Part shown: in pieces, positions 6,922-15,500 of the stretch
Numbering within the stretch: position 1 is the first letter of the stretch
Layout: every line of letters starts with the position of its first letter
DNA from: CAVURW01 sp963743595
GTDB lineage: Bacteria; Verrucomicrobiota; Verrucomicrobiia; Methylacidiphilales; UBA1321
Reading direction: 5' to 3'
Length of the DNA: 17,607 nucleotides
NCBI GenBank assembly: GCA_963743595.1
Contig: CAVURW010000110.1
Location: 1-17,607 of the forward strand
The notes under the pieces: model-generated
What the model saw: only the letters and a program-made list of their open reading frames with translations
The model's database searches: none
What the model was told of the DNA's origin: nothing
Made by a program: the position numbers and the translations under genes

Positions 6922-7572
6922 CTAATCGTGCTCGTTTTCGAGCTGCTTTACGGCGCGTTTCAGATCGTAGACCGACGTGGTGTCCATGCCGTTATAGAAT
7001 CCGCGCATGACCCCTTGTTGGTCCACGAGCACCAGTTGCGTGCTGTGGGTGAACAGAAATTGACCCGGCTCAAGTTGCTGGCCCCGGTTGTCCGTGAGCA
7101 CTTGATCCAGACCATCCTGAACCAGGGAATATATCGCAGCATGGTCCCCCGTCAAAAAGAGCCATTGATTCGGGTCTGCTTGGAAACGATCTGCATAGGA
7201 TTTTAATACGGCGGGCGTGTCGTCCTCGGGGTCGACCGTTATGCTGACGAGCACGACATTCGGGTCGCTTCGAAACGTCGTCTGGAGCTGAGACATCGTC
7301 GCGGAGAGCACCGGGCACGGGCCGGGGCAGGTCGTGAAAATATTGTCCACGATCCACACCTTGCCTTTAAGGTCGGCATTGGTGATCGTTTTGCCGCTAC
7401 GCTCGGTGAGCGAGAACGGCGGAACCGCGTGATACTTAGGTAACGTCGGCAAGCTCGTGAGCGGCGAGCCAAATCGAAAAATAGCGAGAACGATCACCAA
7501 AAAGGCGGCCACCCCAATAACGATCGGGTACGGCGGCCGCGTTTTTTTAGAAGGCAAAGGAGCATCGTCCAT
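6922..7572 (-). CDS. SCO1/SenC-family copper chaperone
   Basis: The 216-residue protein is anchored by one N-terminal membrane helix (about 15-33), followed by a thioredoxin-fold domain in the periplasm. The copper/redox motif CPGPC (C82 and C86, C-x3-C) and the distal His176 in FTHSTQLVLVD are both present, as are VWIVDNIFTTCPGPCP and VSITVDPEDDTP. SCO proteins deliver copper to the CuA site of cytochrome c oxidase subunit II, or reduce its cysteines. It precedes the DUF420 gene by 14 bp, so the pair forms an oxidase assembly unit. No clear Shine-Dalgarno precedes the ATG at 7572. A TTGCGC-17-TATCTG promoter-like pair ends about 7 nt before it, which would give an almost leaderless message, but this is weak. 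Confidence 0.93.
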   Translation of the reverse strand: MDDAPLPSKKTRPPYPIVIGVAAFLVIVLAIFRFGSPLTSLPTLPKYHAVPPFSLTERSGKTITNADLKGKVWIVDNIFTTCPGPCPVLSATMSQLQTTFRSDPNVVLVSITVDPEDDTPAVLKSYADRFQADPNQWLFLTGDHAAIYSLVQDGLDQVLTDNRGQQLEPGQFLFTHSTQLVLVDQQGVMRGFYNGMDTTSVYDLKRAVKQLENEHD

Positions 7573-7826
7573 TAACCACAGATACCTACAGACCGCTCGC
7601 GGCGCAAGGGCTCACGATAAGATTTTCTGATGCCCCGAGGGCACACCTCGTTGGTACAAAGCTCGGCATTATGATTTCTGATCAGATTTTTCTCTTTTAC
7701 TTAGCTTACCAAGAGCTCCAGCCGAAATTGTTACCCGGTACACTTACACGATACCAGCCATGTTTAATCATAAACTATAGCAGCGTCAGGTTCTGTGTTC
7801 TAGAACGATTCTAGTCTACCCTGCAA
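7573..7826. other. AT-richer spacer with a palindrome, no convincing gene
   Basis: This 254-bp stretch separates the SCO gene from the hypothetical pair. It is visibly more AT-rich than its surroundings. It contains a perfect 10-bp palindrome, GTTCTAGAAC (7797-7806), and a 21-codon minus-strand frame (7706-7771) ending VPGNNFGWSSW, which may be a gene fragment. I see no clear terminator or promoter. Confidence 0.4.
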
Positions 7827-8321
7827 CTAGTGGCACGCTATAAACTGCTGATAGTGCGGAAGATAAAAAATATGATACCCGTTTGAATAGAAGTATTGCA
7901 CATTGGATTCGCTGTAGTAATAGTGCTGGTACTCAAGCGGTAGTCTTGAAATCACATTGACTAACAGCTCCGGAGAATGAGCCGCCTGATTCGACCATCC
8001 CAAGGATGATAAGTAATCAGAATCAACCTTAAAGCAATAAACATAATCACTAGGAAGCCCCAATAACACTGACAACGGGTTCGACAGATACACATGACAA
8101 TCGTGGACCTTGCTAGGCAGAAGTTTTAACTTTAGTTTGTTGTTAAGCAAACTGAGGACAGACCCGGTACCATCGCTCGTCTCCACATCGTCAAAAAGAA
8201 CGATCCACAAAACAACACTAAAACACAGACAAACAACAATGCCGAATACCCATGCCAATAACCGTGCAATGCGGGGCTTACCGGAGACATCAACCTTTTG
8301 AGTATCTTTCGCCTGGCTCAT
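7827..8321 (-). CDS. Membrane-anchored protein of unknown function
   Basis: The 164-residue protein has a polar cytoplasmic start (about 19 residues with several Lys/Arg), one strong membrane helix (about 20-44) and a tail of about 120 residues, presumably extracytoplasmic, rich in Tyr, Ser and Leu (for example QHYYYSESNVQYFYSNGYH). Four Cys in the tail and helix could pair or carry lipid, but there is no lipobox. I do not recognise the family. Its ATG overlaps the stop of the upstream gene (ATGA), so the two are translated together. The stretch is more AT-rich than the flanking genes, consistent with a lineage-specific or transferred islet. Confidence 0.65.
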   Translation of the reverse strand: MSQAKDTQKVDVSGKPRIARLLAWVFGIVVCLCFSVVLWIVLFDDVETSDGTGSVLSLLNNKLKLKLLPSKVHDCHVYLSNPLSVLLGLPSDYVYCFKVDSDYLSSLGWSNQAAHSPELLVNVISRLPLEYQHYYYSESNVQYFYSNGYHIFYLPHYQQFIACH

Positions 8322-8539
8322 CGAGATACGGAGCGAGTCCTCAGACTCTCTTTACCCATTTGCAAGTGAGCACCCACAGATACGAAATCTCCACCCAGGG
8401 CTTCCATTAGTTCGTTCTTAGGTAAAAAATCAATGACCGAGATCTTTTTCAACTCGTTCACGGAATTGGAAGGGAAAATGGCTCGCGAAAACAGAATTAT
8501 TCCCTCCCAAAAACTACCAAGAGGTTTGCGATCTTCCAT
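8318..8539 (-). CDS. Small protein of unknown function, coupled to the next gene
   Basis: The 73-residue frame begins MEDRKPLGSFWEGIILFSRA and has no clear membrane helix, signal peptide or recognised motif. The frame opens after an in-frame TGA upstream, and the ATG at 8539 is the only usable start. No strong Shine-Dalgarno is seen. Its TGA overlaps the ATG of the membrane-anchored gene, which supports both as a two-gene unit. It could be a soluble partner of the membrane protein; nothing in the sequence says what the pair does. It is divergent from the transhydrogenase gene across a 131-bp gap. Confidence 0.55.
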   Translation of the reverse strand: MEDRKPLGSFWEGIILFSRAIFPSNSVNELKKISVIDFLPKNELMEALGGDFVSVGAHLQMGKESLRTRSVSR

Positions 8540-8596
8540 GAATGGTAGCCTAGCATCGACAGAGATGATGGCGAGGAATCATTTTACCCTTGGTTG

Positions 8597-8644
8597 CCTC
8601 GTAGGGCTAAGATTATTGGATGCAACATCACGTTGCCTAGGGCC
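8597..8644. repeat. Imperfect direct repeat and small inverted repeat before the transhydrogenase gene
   Basis: GTTGCCT followed by AGGGC occurs at about 8594-8606 (with CGT between the halves) and again at about 8632-8643 (directly joined). In between lies GCAAC-5-GTTGC (8622-8636), an inverted repeat. A regulator site in this divergent gap is possible, but there is no proof. Confidence 0.3.
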
Positions 8645-8670
8645 TTGACAATCCCCGCATTAGGGGTGGA

Positions 8671-10089
8671 GTGGAGGACATGAGCGATTCGGGAGAGTTG
8701 AGTTACGATTTAATTGTGATCGGGTCGGGGCCAGCCGGTGAAAAAGGCTCGGTCCAGGCCGCGTACTTTGGGAAGCGTGTGGCGTTGATCGAGCGAGCAA
8801 ATCTGCTTGGAGGTGCGGCGGTCTACAGCGGCGCGTCGTCCAAGTCGCTTCGAGAAACGGCCCTTTGCCTAACGAGCTACCGGCGGCGCGATCTACTCGG
8901 GCTCACATTTACCCTGCAACAGCCGCTGAAATTTCGGGAGTTCGTGGAGCGCTCGGAAGAGGTGATGCGGCTGCAACGGGCACGCATCAGCGAGAACTTA
9001 ATGCGACACGGTGTCGATCTCTATCGCGGCGTCGCGCACTTTTTGGATGCGCACACGATCTCTGTGAAAAGCGACCCGCACGAATTGAAGTTGACCGGAA
9101 AAGTCATTCTCATCGCGTCCGGCTCCGTACCCTATCATCCCCCCAACATACCGTTTGACCACAAACGAGTTTTTGACTCGAACAAGCTGCTCACGTTGCA
9201 GTCCATTCCCCAGACGATGGTGGTGGTGGGTGGCGGAACGATCGCGTGTGAATACGCGTGCGTCTTTGCGGCATTGGGCGTGAAGGTGACGCTGATCCAC
9301 CGCGCGCGGTTGCTCGAGTTCATGGATGGTGAAATCTCCGCTGCTCTGCTGGAGGAATTTAAGGAACAGGAAATCGAGTGCCTGGTGCCCTGCGAGCTCC
9401 GGTCCGTTACTGCCACCGACGATGCGGTCTTTGTCGAGTTAAACGATGGGCGCCGGATCGTCGCGGAAATGGCGGTTGTCGCGGCGGGCAGATGCGGGAA
9501 CGTGGCCGGGCTCGGTTTAGATAGGCTGGGAATTGAGGTGACCGAACGGGGGCACATCAAGGTGAATGATCGATATCAAACGAGTTTGGATCACATTTTC
9601 GCTGCTGGAGATGTGGTCGGGTTTCCTGGGCTGGCCTCGACTGCAATGGAGCAGGCGCGCGTGGCGATGGTTCACGCGTTCGATCTCAAATATAAAGAGT
9701 CGCTGGCTCCGATTCTTCCGATCGGCGTCTACACGATTCCCGAGTGTGCAATGGCTGGCGATACCAGCGAGAAACTGCGCAAAATGGGCGTGCCGTTCGT
9801 GGAGGGTAAGGCGGTCTACAGTCGCTCTGGACGAGGCGAGATTATTGGCGAGCGCCACGGGTTTTTGAAGCTGCTTTATCACCCGGAGGAGATGACGCTG
9901 CTGGGCGTTCACATTCTGGGAGAAGGCGCGGCGGAACTCGTGCATCTTGGGCTGCACGGGCTGCTCAATGGCGCGACGGCGAGCCTTTTTATCAACACGT
10001 GCTACAATTACCCAACGCTGAGCGAGTTGTATAAATACGCCACGTACGACGCGCTCGGTCGACGCCAGCGTGGAGAGATCTCGACTTGA
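8671..10089 (+). CDS. sthA: Soluble pyridine nucleotide transhydrogenase-like flavoprotein (SthA family)
   Basis: The 472-residue length and layout match SthA, a cytoplasmic FAD enzyme that exchanges electrons between NADPH and NAD+. Visible parts: N-terminal FAD fold YDLIVIGSGPAGEKGSVQAAYFGKRVALIE; second nucleotide fold VVVGGGTIACEYACVFAALGVKVTLIHR; FAD-contacting HIFAAGDVVGFPGLASTAMEQAR; and the SthA-like C-terminus NTCYNYPTLSELYKYATYDAL. The loop that holds the redox cysteines in the wider disulfide-reductase family reads GGAAVYSGASSKSLRE (47-62), with neither cysteine and one residue fewer. That rules out a dithiol reductase and agrees with a transhydrogenase or another non-disulfide role. 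The start is GTG at 8671 or ATG at 8680. The ATG has GGAGG only 2 nt away, so I keep the GTG. The next gene begins 34 bp downstream. Confidence 0.82.
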   Translation: MEDMSDSGELSYDLIVIGSGPAGEKGSVQAAYFGKRVALIERANLLGGAAVYSGASSKSLRETALCLTSYRRRDLLGLTFTLQQPLKFREFVERSEEVMRLQRARISENLMRHGVDLYRGVAHFLDAHTISVKSDPHELKLTGKVILIASGSVPYHPPNIPFDHKRVFDSNKLLTLQSIPQTMVVVGGGTIACEYACVFAALGVKVTLIHRARLLEFMDGEISAALLEEFKEQEIECLVPCELRSVTATDDAVFVELNDGRRIVAEMAVVAAGRCGNVAGLGLDRLGIEVTERGHIKVNDRYQTSLDHIFAAGDVVGFPGLASTAMEQARVAMVHAFDLKYKESLAPILPIGVYTIPECAMAGDTSEKLRKMGVPFVEGKAVYSRSGRGEIIGERHGFLKLLYHPEEMTLLGVHILGEGAAELVHLGLHGLLNGATASLFINTCYNYPTLSELYKYATYDALGRRQRGEIST

Positions 10090-10123
10090 CAGGTTAAGAG
10101 TCGGCTGAAAGAGTGCGAGGGTC

Positions 10124-12505
10124 ATGTTCCTTTATATTTATGATGCATTATTCATGGGAATTGTCCTAACGTGCATCTTAGGAATTAGTTTAACATTACA
10201 ATATTTCCTCCCGAAGGTGCGCTATTGCGTGCTTTTCTGTTATGTGCCGCTTGTTTTCATAATTCCTTTTTTCATCGAGCATTTCATCCCTCTGGGTCGA
10301 CCGACTTGGATTTTTATTCCGATGTTGCTTGTGTCGGCCTACATGATTAGACGTCGTGGTTATTCCCTACTATCAGAAAGCGTTCTCTGGTATTTCATGA
10401 TTGGTTTTTTATTCTCGCTGATTTTCCGGTTTCAAAATCCGAACCTCGAATGCAATATCGAGAAGACTGCTGATCATGCGTTCTTAATCGATTGCTCACA
10501 TGGGGAGCTATTACCCCCAGAAGATTGTTGGGTGAAGGGGGCGCACCTGGACATGTATTATTACTTTCAATATTACGTGGCGGCCTGGATGAGCCGCGGT
10601 CTTATGGTCAGTACAGGTGCTTGCTGTAATATCGGGCTCTGTTTAGTCATTGGATTTGGGACGGCGGCGGTCGGTTCAGCCGTTAGATTTTTGGCCTTGG
10701 CACCGGGTGAGTTGCTTGTGGAAAAGCTGATCGGAACCGGGTGGTGGGCGGTTGTTTCGCGAGAATTCTGGAAAGCGTGGGACGAGGGTGTCTACGGAAC
10801 CGCTCGCTTACTTCTGGTGATGATGTACCGGTTTCCAGGCGTGGCGTGGCGCTTGTTGGCTCGTGCCTGGGCGGCCCCATCCACAGCCGGGTTCTTGGCC
10901 GTGATGTTCTGTATCGCAGGGGCGAATGGAGCGGTGATTTTTGTACCTTTCATGGTGACTCACTACTCCTACTGGGACCCGCTGATGTTCAACGGCTTTT
11001 TCGATAATCCCACCATCGAACATCGTAATGATGTCCTCCCCTTCGGTCTCTGGTTCATGAACACGTTCGGTTTCTCGCCGACCTTCACGCCGTTTGAGTA
11101 CTACGCCCACACCATTGTCCTTGGCGATTTCCACCCGTCGCTCTCCTCACTCTACCTCCTAGGTGCCTTTCTTCTGGCCATTTGCGTCGCAGAGCGTGAG
11201 CCGCATCGCTCACCCACAGATCGCGCCTGTTTCACTCTCGGCGTCCTCCTCACTGCCTCATGCATCATCCTGAATTCGTGGATCTTGCCCCTGAATGGGC
11301 TGCTGTTTCTGAGCTGGGTCATCTGCCGACAGCTCAACAAAAAACGCGATTCCTTGAAGGAAATCATCGGAACGAGCCTAGGCGCGGGACTGCTCATCTT
11401 TCCGTTTCTCAGTCACTTTGTTGCCGGCGAACAAAACTACCGCCTCACTCTTGATTGGGGTTACGTCGATATCCCGTTGATCAATTGGTTGATGGAGTTC
11501 TACCCGGCCGTTCTAATGCTCGGGCTCGGCATGATCCTCGTCTTTAGAGGGCTAGCTCGGCTCGGCATTCTCTTGATGATCGTGTTGTTTGCCGCTTATC
11601 AATATTCGGGGCTTGCCACCCGGTTAGGTGACTACTACTGGATACCGGACGTGCTTCCGTTATTTGTCTTCGCCCTGATATGTTGTGTCGCTAAAATGCA
11701 TGGCGGTTTAGCCCGATATTTCGTCATTGCAGGTGTATTCTTTTTGCTCTTTACACGTTATATTCACGTCGATGACTACATGGGTGCTGAATATAACACC
11801 TCGTTAAAATGGTGGCCATGGGCCTATTCGTTTGTAATGATTCTGGGGATTGGAGTTCTTTGGAGATCGTGGGTTTATCGAGTCGGAATGTTACTCCCAG
11901 CTTTGATAGTGATCGTGCCCTATCTCTACATCATAACGCCCATGACTATCTGGAACGAGCGAATCGGTTTCGGTAAGCTGGATGGCTCATATTTTGTGCG
12001 TCGCGATGTGGTTTATAACGCCATGCTCGATTATCTCGTCACGTTGCCGAAAGGAATCATGGTGGAAGGGGTCGGCAATGACGATCCGCAGGGCCCGCCG
12101 ATGGTCCAGTTATTCACTCAACATTACTCGCTCGGTGGTTGGATTCAGCATGAACTGGTCTGGCGCACGGTCGATCGTCGTGATCTTGAGCGACTGGCAA
12201 TGGAGCGCATGGACCTGTACCAGGCCAAGCTCACTGATCCGCGCGACTGGTTATTGAGTCATGATGTCGACTACATGGTCTGGATCCTGCCCGATGATTT
12301 GCGCGACGATAACAAAGGCCTGACCTACTGGGCGAAGATCAACGACCAGATTAAGAGCTCGTATCGATTCGTCGATTTCTCGGATCCCCATTTGTTGCCG
12401 CAAGATCGTCGACCGGTGGGAGTCTGGGTGCGCCGGGATTACCCCACGCCACTGGCCACCGAACTCCATCCAGTTATGACGACCTCTGTGCCGAGCACTC
12501 CTTAG
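10124..12505 (+). CDS. Large polytopic membrane protein, DUF2298 ('YYY' domain) family
   Basis: The 793-residue protein has many membrane helices from residue 1 to about 625, then a soluble C-terminal part of about 165 residues. Two blocks resemble DUF2298: LLPPEDCWVKGAHLDMYYYFQYYVAAWMSRG (about 129-159) and EYYAHTIVLGDFHPSLSSLYLLG with the acidic-His motif GDFHP at 334-338. The tail also resembles that family: a GPPMVQLFTQHYSLGGW loop, then DLYQAKLTDPRDWLLSHDVDYMVWILPDDLR, like the part that follows the membrane region. DUF2298 proteins resemble GT-C glycosyltransferases in topology, and a role in moving sugars or polymers across the membrane is a guess from that. It lies 34 bp after the transhydrogenase gene and 75 bp before the rhamnosidase gene. 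The first 600 bp are AT-richer than the rest. Confidence 0.7.
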   Translation: MFLYIYDALFMGIVLTCILGISLTLQYFLPKVRYCVLFCYVPLVFIIPFFIEHFIPLGRPTWIFIPMLLVSAYMIRRRGYSLLSESVLWYFMIGFLFSLIFRFQNPNLECNIEKTADHAFLIDCSHGELLPPEDCWVKGAHLDMYYYFQYYVAAWMSRGLMVSTGACCNIGLCLVIGFGTAAVGSAVRFLALAPGELLVEKLIGTGWWAVVSREFWKAWDEGVYGTARLLLVMMYRFPGVAWRLLARAWAAPSTAGFLAVMFCIAGANGAVIFVPFMVTHYSYWDPLMFNGFFDNPTIEHRNDVLPFGLWFMNTFGFSPTFTPFEYYAHTIVLGDFHPSLSSLYLLGAFLLAICVAEREPHRSPTDRACFTLGVLLTASCIILNSWILPLNGLLFLSWVICRQLNKKRDSLKEIIGTSLGAGLLIFPFLSHFVAGEQNYRLTLDWGYVDIPLINWLMEFYPAVLMLGLGMILVFRGLARLGILLMIVLFAAYQYSGLATRLGDYYWIPDVLPLFVFALICCVAKMHGGLARYFVIAGVFFLLFTRYIHVDDYMGAEYNTSLKWWPWAYSFVMILGIGVLWRSWVYRVGMLLPALIVIVPYLYIITPMTIWNERIGFGKLDGSYFVRRDVVYNAMLDYLVTLPKGIMVEGVGNDDPQGPPMVQLFTQHYSLGGWIQHELVWRTVDRRDLERLAMERMDLYQAKLTDPRDWLLSHDVDYMVWILPDDLRDDNKGLTYWAKINDQIKSSYRFVDFSDPHLLPQDRRPVGVWVRRDYPTPLATELHPVMTTSVPSTP

Positions 12506-12580
12506 GCGTGTGCCAGTTTTTGAATGGAAAGGGTCAGTTTCCGTATTTGGAAGAGGTTGCTTCTTTTGTAGTGTAAGAAG

Positions 12581-15500
12581 ATGAGCCTGCACAAAGTGAT
12601 CTCGACTTGGCTGGTGTTTGGAGTGTTCTTTTCGATCTCTGAAGCTACGATTGCCCAAGAGCCCACCGCTGGCACTCCAGACGAACTTAAGTGCGAGTAC
12701 GGTGTCAACCCGATGGGCGTGGATGTGCCTCAACCGCGGCTTAGTTGGGTGCTTCATCGCAACACCGGCTCTACCGGCGAGGGCTACCGTATCCTGGTGG
12801 CGACAACCCCGGAAACTCTCTCTGCAGGAAAGGGCGATTTATGGGATTCCGGCTGGGTCATTTCCGGGGACACGAGTGTGGCTTATGCGGGAAAGGGCCT
12901 TTCGTCGCATCAAATGTGCTGGTGGAAGGTATCGGACGGAGTCGGCTGGAGCGAGGCGTCGAGTTGGACTATGGGAGTGCTGACTCCGGCTGATTGGTCC
13001 GGGGCAAAGTGGATCGGTGCGCCCGATGGCCAAAATATCGTGGATACCAAGGGGCCAAAAGCGAAATACGAAACAGTGCTCTTGCGAGACGAATTTACAG
13101 TTTCGAGCGGCGTGAAACGTGCGGTGTTGGACGTATGCGGCGAGGGCTCGTTTGTGTGCACCATGAACGGTGCATCGGTGACGGACGATTTTTTGAGCCC
13201 CGGCTGGACGCAATACAATAAGACCTGTCTCTATTGCACCTACGACGTGACAAAGCTTATCCGAGCAGGCAGTAATGCGCTCGGCCTGTTTCTGGGCAAT
13301 AGCATGTACCTCTCGCATCGCGGTCGTTACACCAAAGAGCCGTGGTCGTTCGGCCCGCTCCAGGCGATTGCGGTTTTGCATCTGGAAATGGCCGATGGGA
13401 GCGTGAAAGAGGTGGTGACCGATTCCACGTGGAAAGCGCATTCCGGACCGATCACTTTCAGCTCAATTTACGGCGGAGAAGACTACGATGCGCAGCTCGA
13501 AGTGAAGGGCTGGGATCAGCCAGGATGCGATGTAAGTGGCTGGGATTCCGTGGGTCTTTTGAACGGTCCGGGCGGGGTTCTTCGCGGATTTTGTTACAGC
13601 GCACCACCGTTACACACCTTCGAGGTCTTTCCGCCAATGATCAAAGCAAGCACCGCACCGACACGAAAGCTTTACGATTTCGGCCAAAATGCGGCGATTG
13701 TGATTCGGTTGAAGTCGCATGGACCTGCAGGTTCAGCCGTGCTAATGATTCCCGCTGAGCTGGCCAATGGGAATGGGACCGCGAACCGAGGTTCCGCAGG
13801 CGGGGGCGAGGCGTGGTGGAAGTACACGCTCTCCGGCACGGGCCAAAGCGAAGTCTATTTTCCCAAGTTTTTCTACCAGGGCGCACGCTTCGTTCAGGTG
13901 GATCTCCAACCGAACGCCGCAGGTCAATTGCCCACCGTGGATAGTCTGGAGGCACTGGCAGTCCACGCGAACTGCGAGTCGCTGGGGAACTTCTCGTGCT
14001 CGAACGAGCTCTTTAACAAGATTTATACGCTCGTGCGTTGGGCGCAGCAGAACAACATGGTGAGCGTGATGACGGATTGCCCGACCCGCGAGCGGCTCGG
14101 CTGGCTGGAGGAGGATCACCTGAACGGTCCCGCCTTGAGGTACAATTTCGATTTAGCACAACTCTTCACCAAGCAGGAGAATGATATGGGCGACAGCCAA
14201 CGCAGCGATGGGCTCGTGCCCTCCACTTGCCCTGATTATCCGCACTGGGGCGGGCCGTTTGCAGATTCACCGGAGTGGGGCAGCTCGTGCATTTTGGTGC
14301 CGTGGCAATCGTATCAATTCCTGGGCGACACGCAGATCCTCTCCCGCAATTATGAGACGATGGTCAGGTATGTGGCATTCATGAAAGATAAAGCAGCCAA
14401 GGATACGCAGGGTGGCTTGCTCGATTACGGACTGAGCGATTGGTACGATATCGGTCCAAAAGGGCCGGGGCAATCGCAGCTCACGCCCCGCAAGCTTTCT
14501 GCCTCAGCGTTCTACTGGTGGGACACGGCGTTACTGTCCAAGATTGCTAAGCTCCTCCACAAAGACGACGACGCGAAGAGCTACCAGGAACTCGCTGATC
14601 AGACACGCGAGTCGCTCAACAAGGTGGAATTCAACCCGCAGACGAACCAATATGGAATGGGTTCGCAAGCGGGCAATTCAATGGCGCTGGTGATGGGGTT
14701 CGCCGATTCCGCAAAGCGCGATGCCATCCTGGCTAACGTCGTGGCCGATGTGGAGCGAAACGGGCTGACAGCCGGTGACGTGGGCTATCGTTACCTGATC
14801 CGCGCCTTGGCCGATGGCGGTCGAAGCGATCTACTTTTTGCGATTAATAACCAGACCGATCGGCCCGGCTACGGCATGCAATTAAAGCGTGGGGCCACCA
14901 GCTTGACCGAGGCGTGGGATGGCGGCTCATCGCAGGATCATTTTATGCTAGGGCAGATCAACGAGTGGTTTTTCCACGATATCGCGGGGATTCAACCCGA
15001 CGATAATGGGCCAGGCTTCAAACGGTTGATCATCAAACCAACTGTGGTGGGTGATTTGACCTCGGCGAAGGCGCAGTATAAATCGATAAGGGGTTGGGTG
15101 AAGAGCCAATGGACGGTTCAAAACGGTAAATTCACTCTGGAGGTTATAGTGCCGTTCGGCAGCACCGCGACTATTTATGTTCCGACGAATCACCCCACTT
15201 CTGCCGTGGTAATGAGTGGCAAAGCACAAGCCTTGGAATCAGAAACCGATTACGCGATCTTTAGCGCTGGTGGCGGGAATTACGTGTTTACCTCCGACGC
15301 ACTGGCTTCGCCACCGATCGGGTTAACGGCTCAAGCGCTGGACGGGAAAGTGAAGTTGAATTGGAGTGGTTCGGCGTTGAATTATTCGGTCCAGCGCTCA
15401 AACGACGGCATTCATTTTTCTACGGTCGGGACAAATGTCACGGCCACCGATTTTGAAGACGCCTCTGGAACAGGGGAATGGGTCTATCGGGTCTGCGCGA

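Noticed and set aside
8645..8650. TTGACA as the -35 box of the transhydrogenase promoter
   Set aside because: No acceptable -10 hexamer occurs 16-18 bp downstream before the start codon.
9517..10125. 202-codon minus-strand frame opposite the transhydrogenase gene
   Set aside because: The sense strand encodes clear FAD-enzyme motifs throughout this stretch; the antisense frame has no family features.
12839..13441. 200-codon minus-strand frame opposite the rhamnosidase gene
   Set aside because: The sense strand is a full GH78 enzyme with all domains; the antisense frame is a composition artefact.
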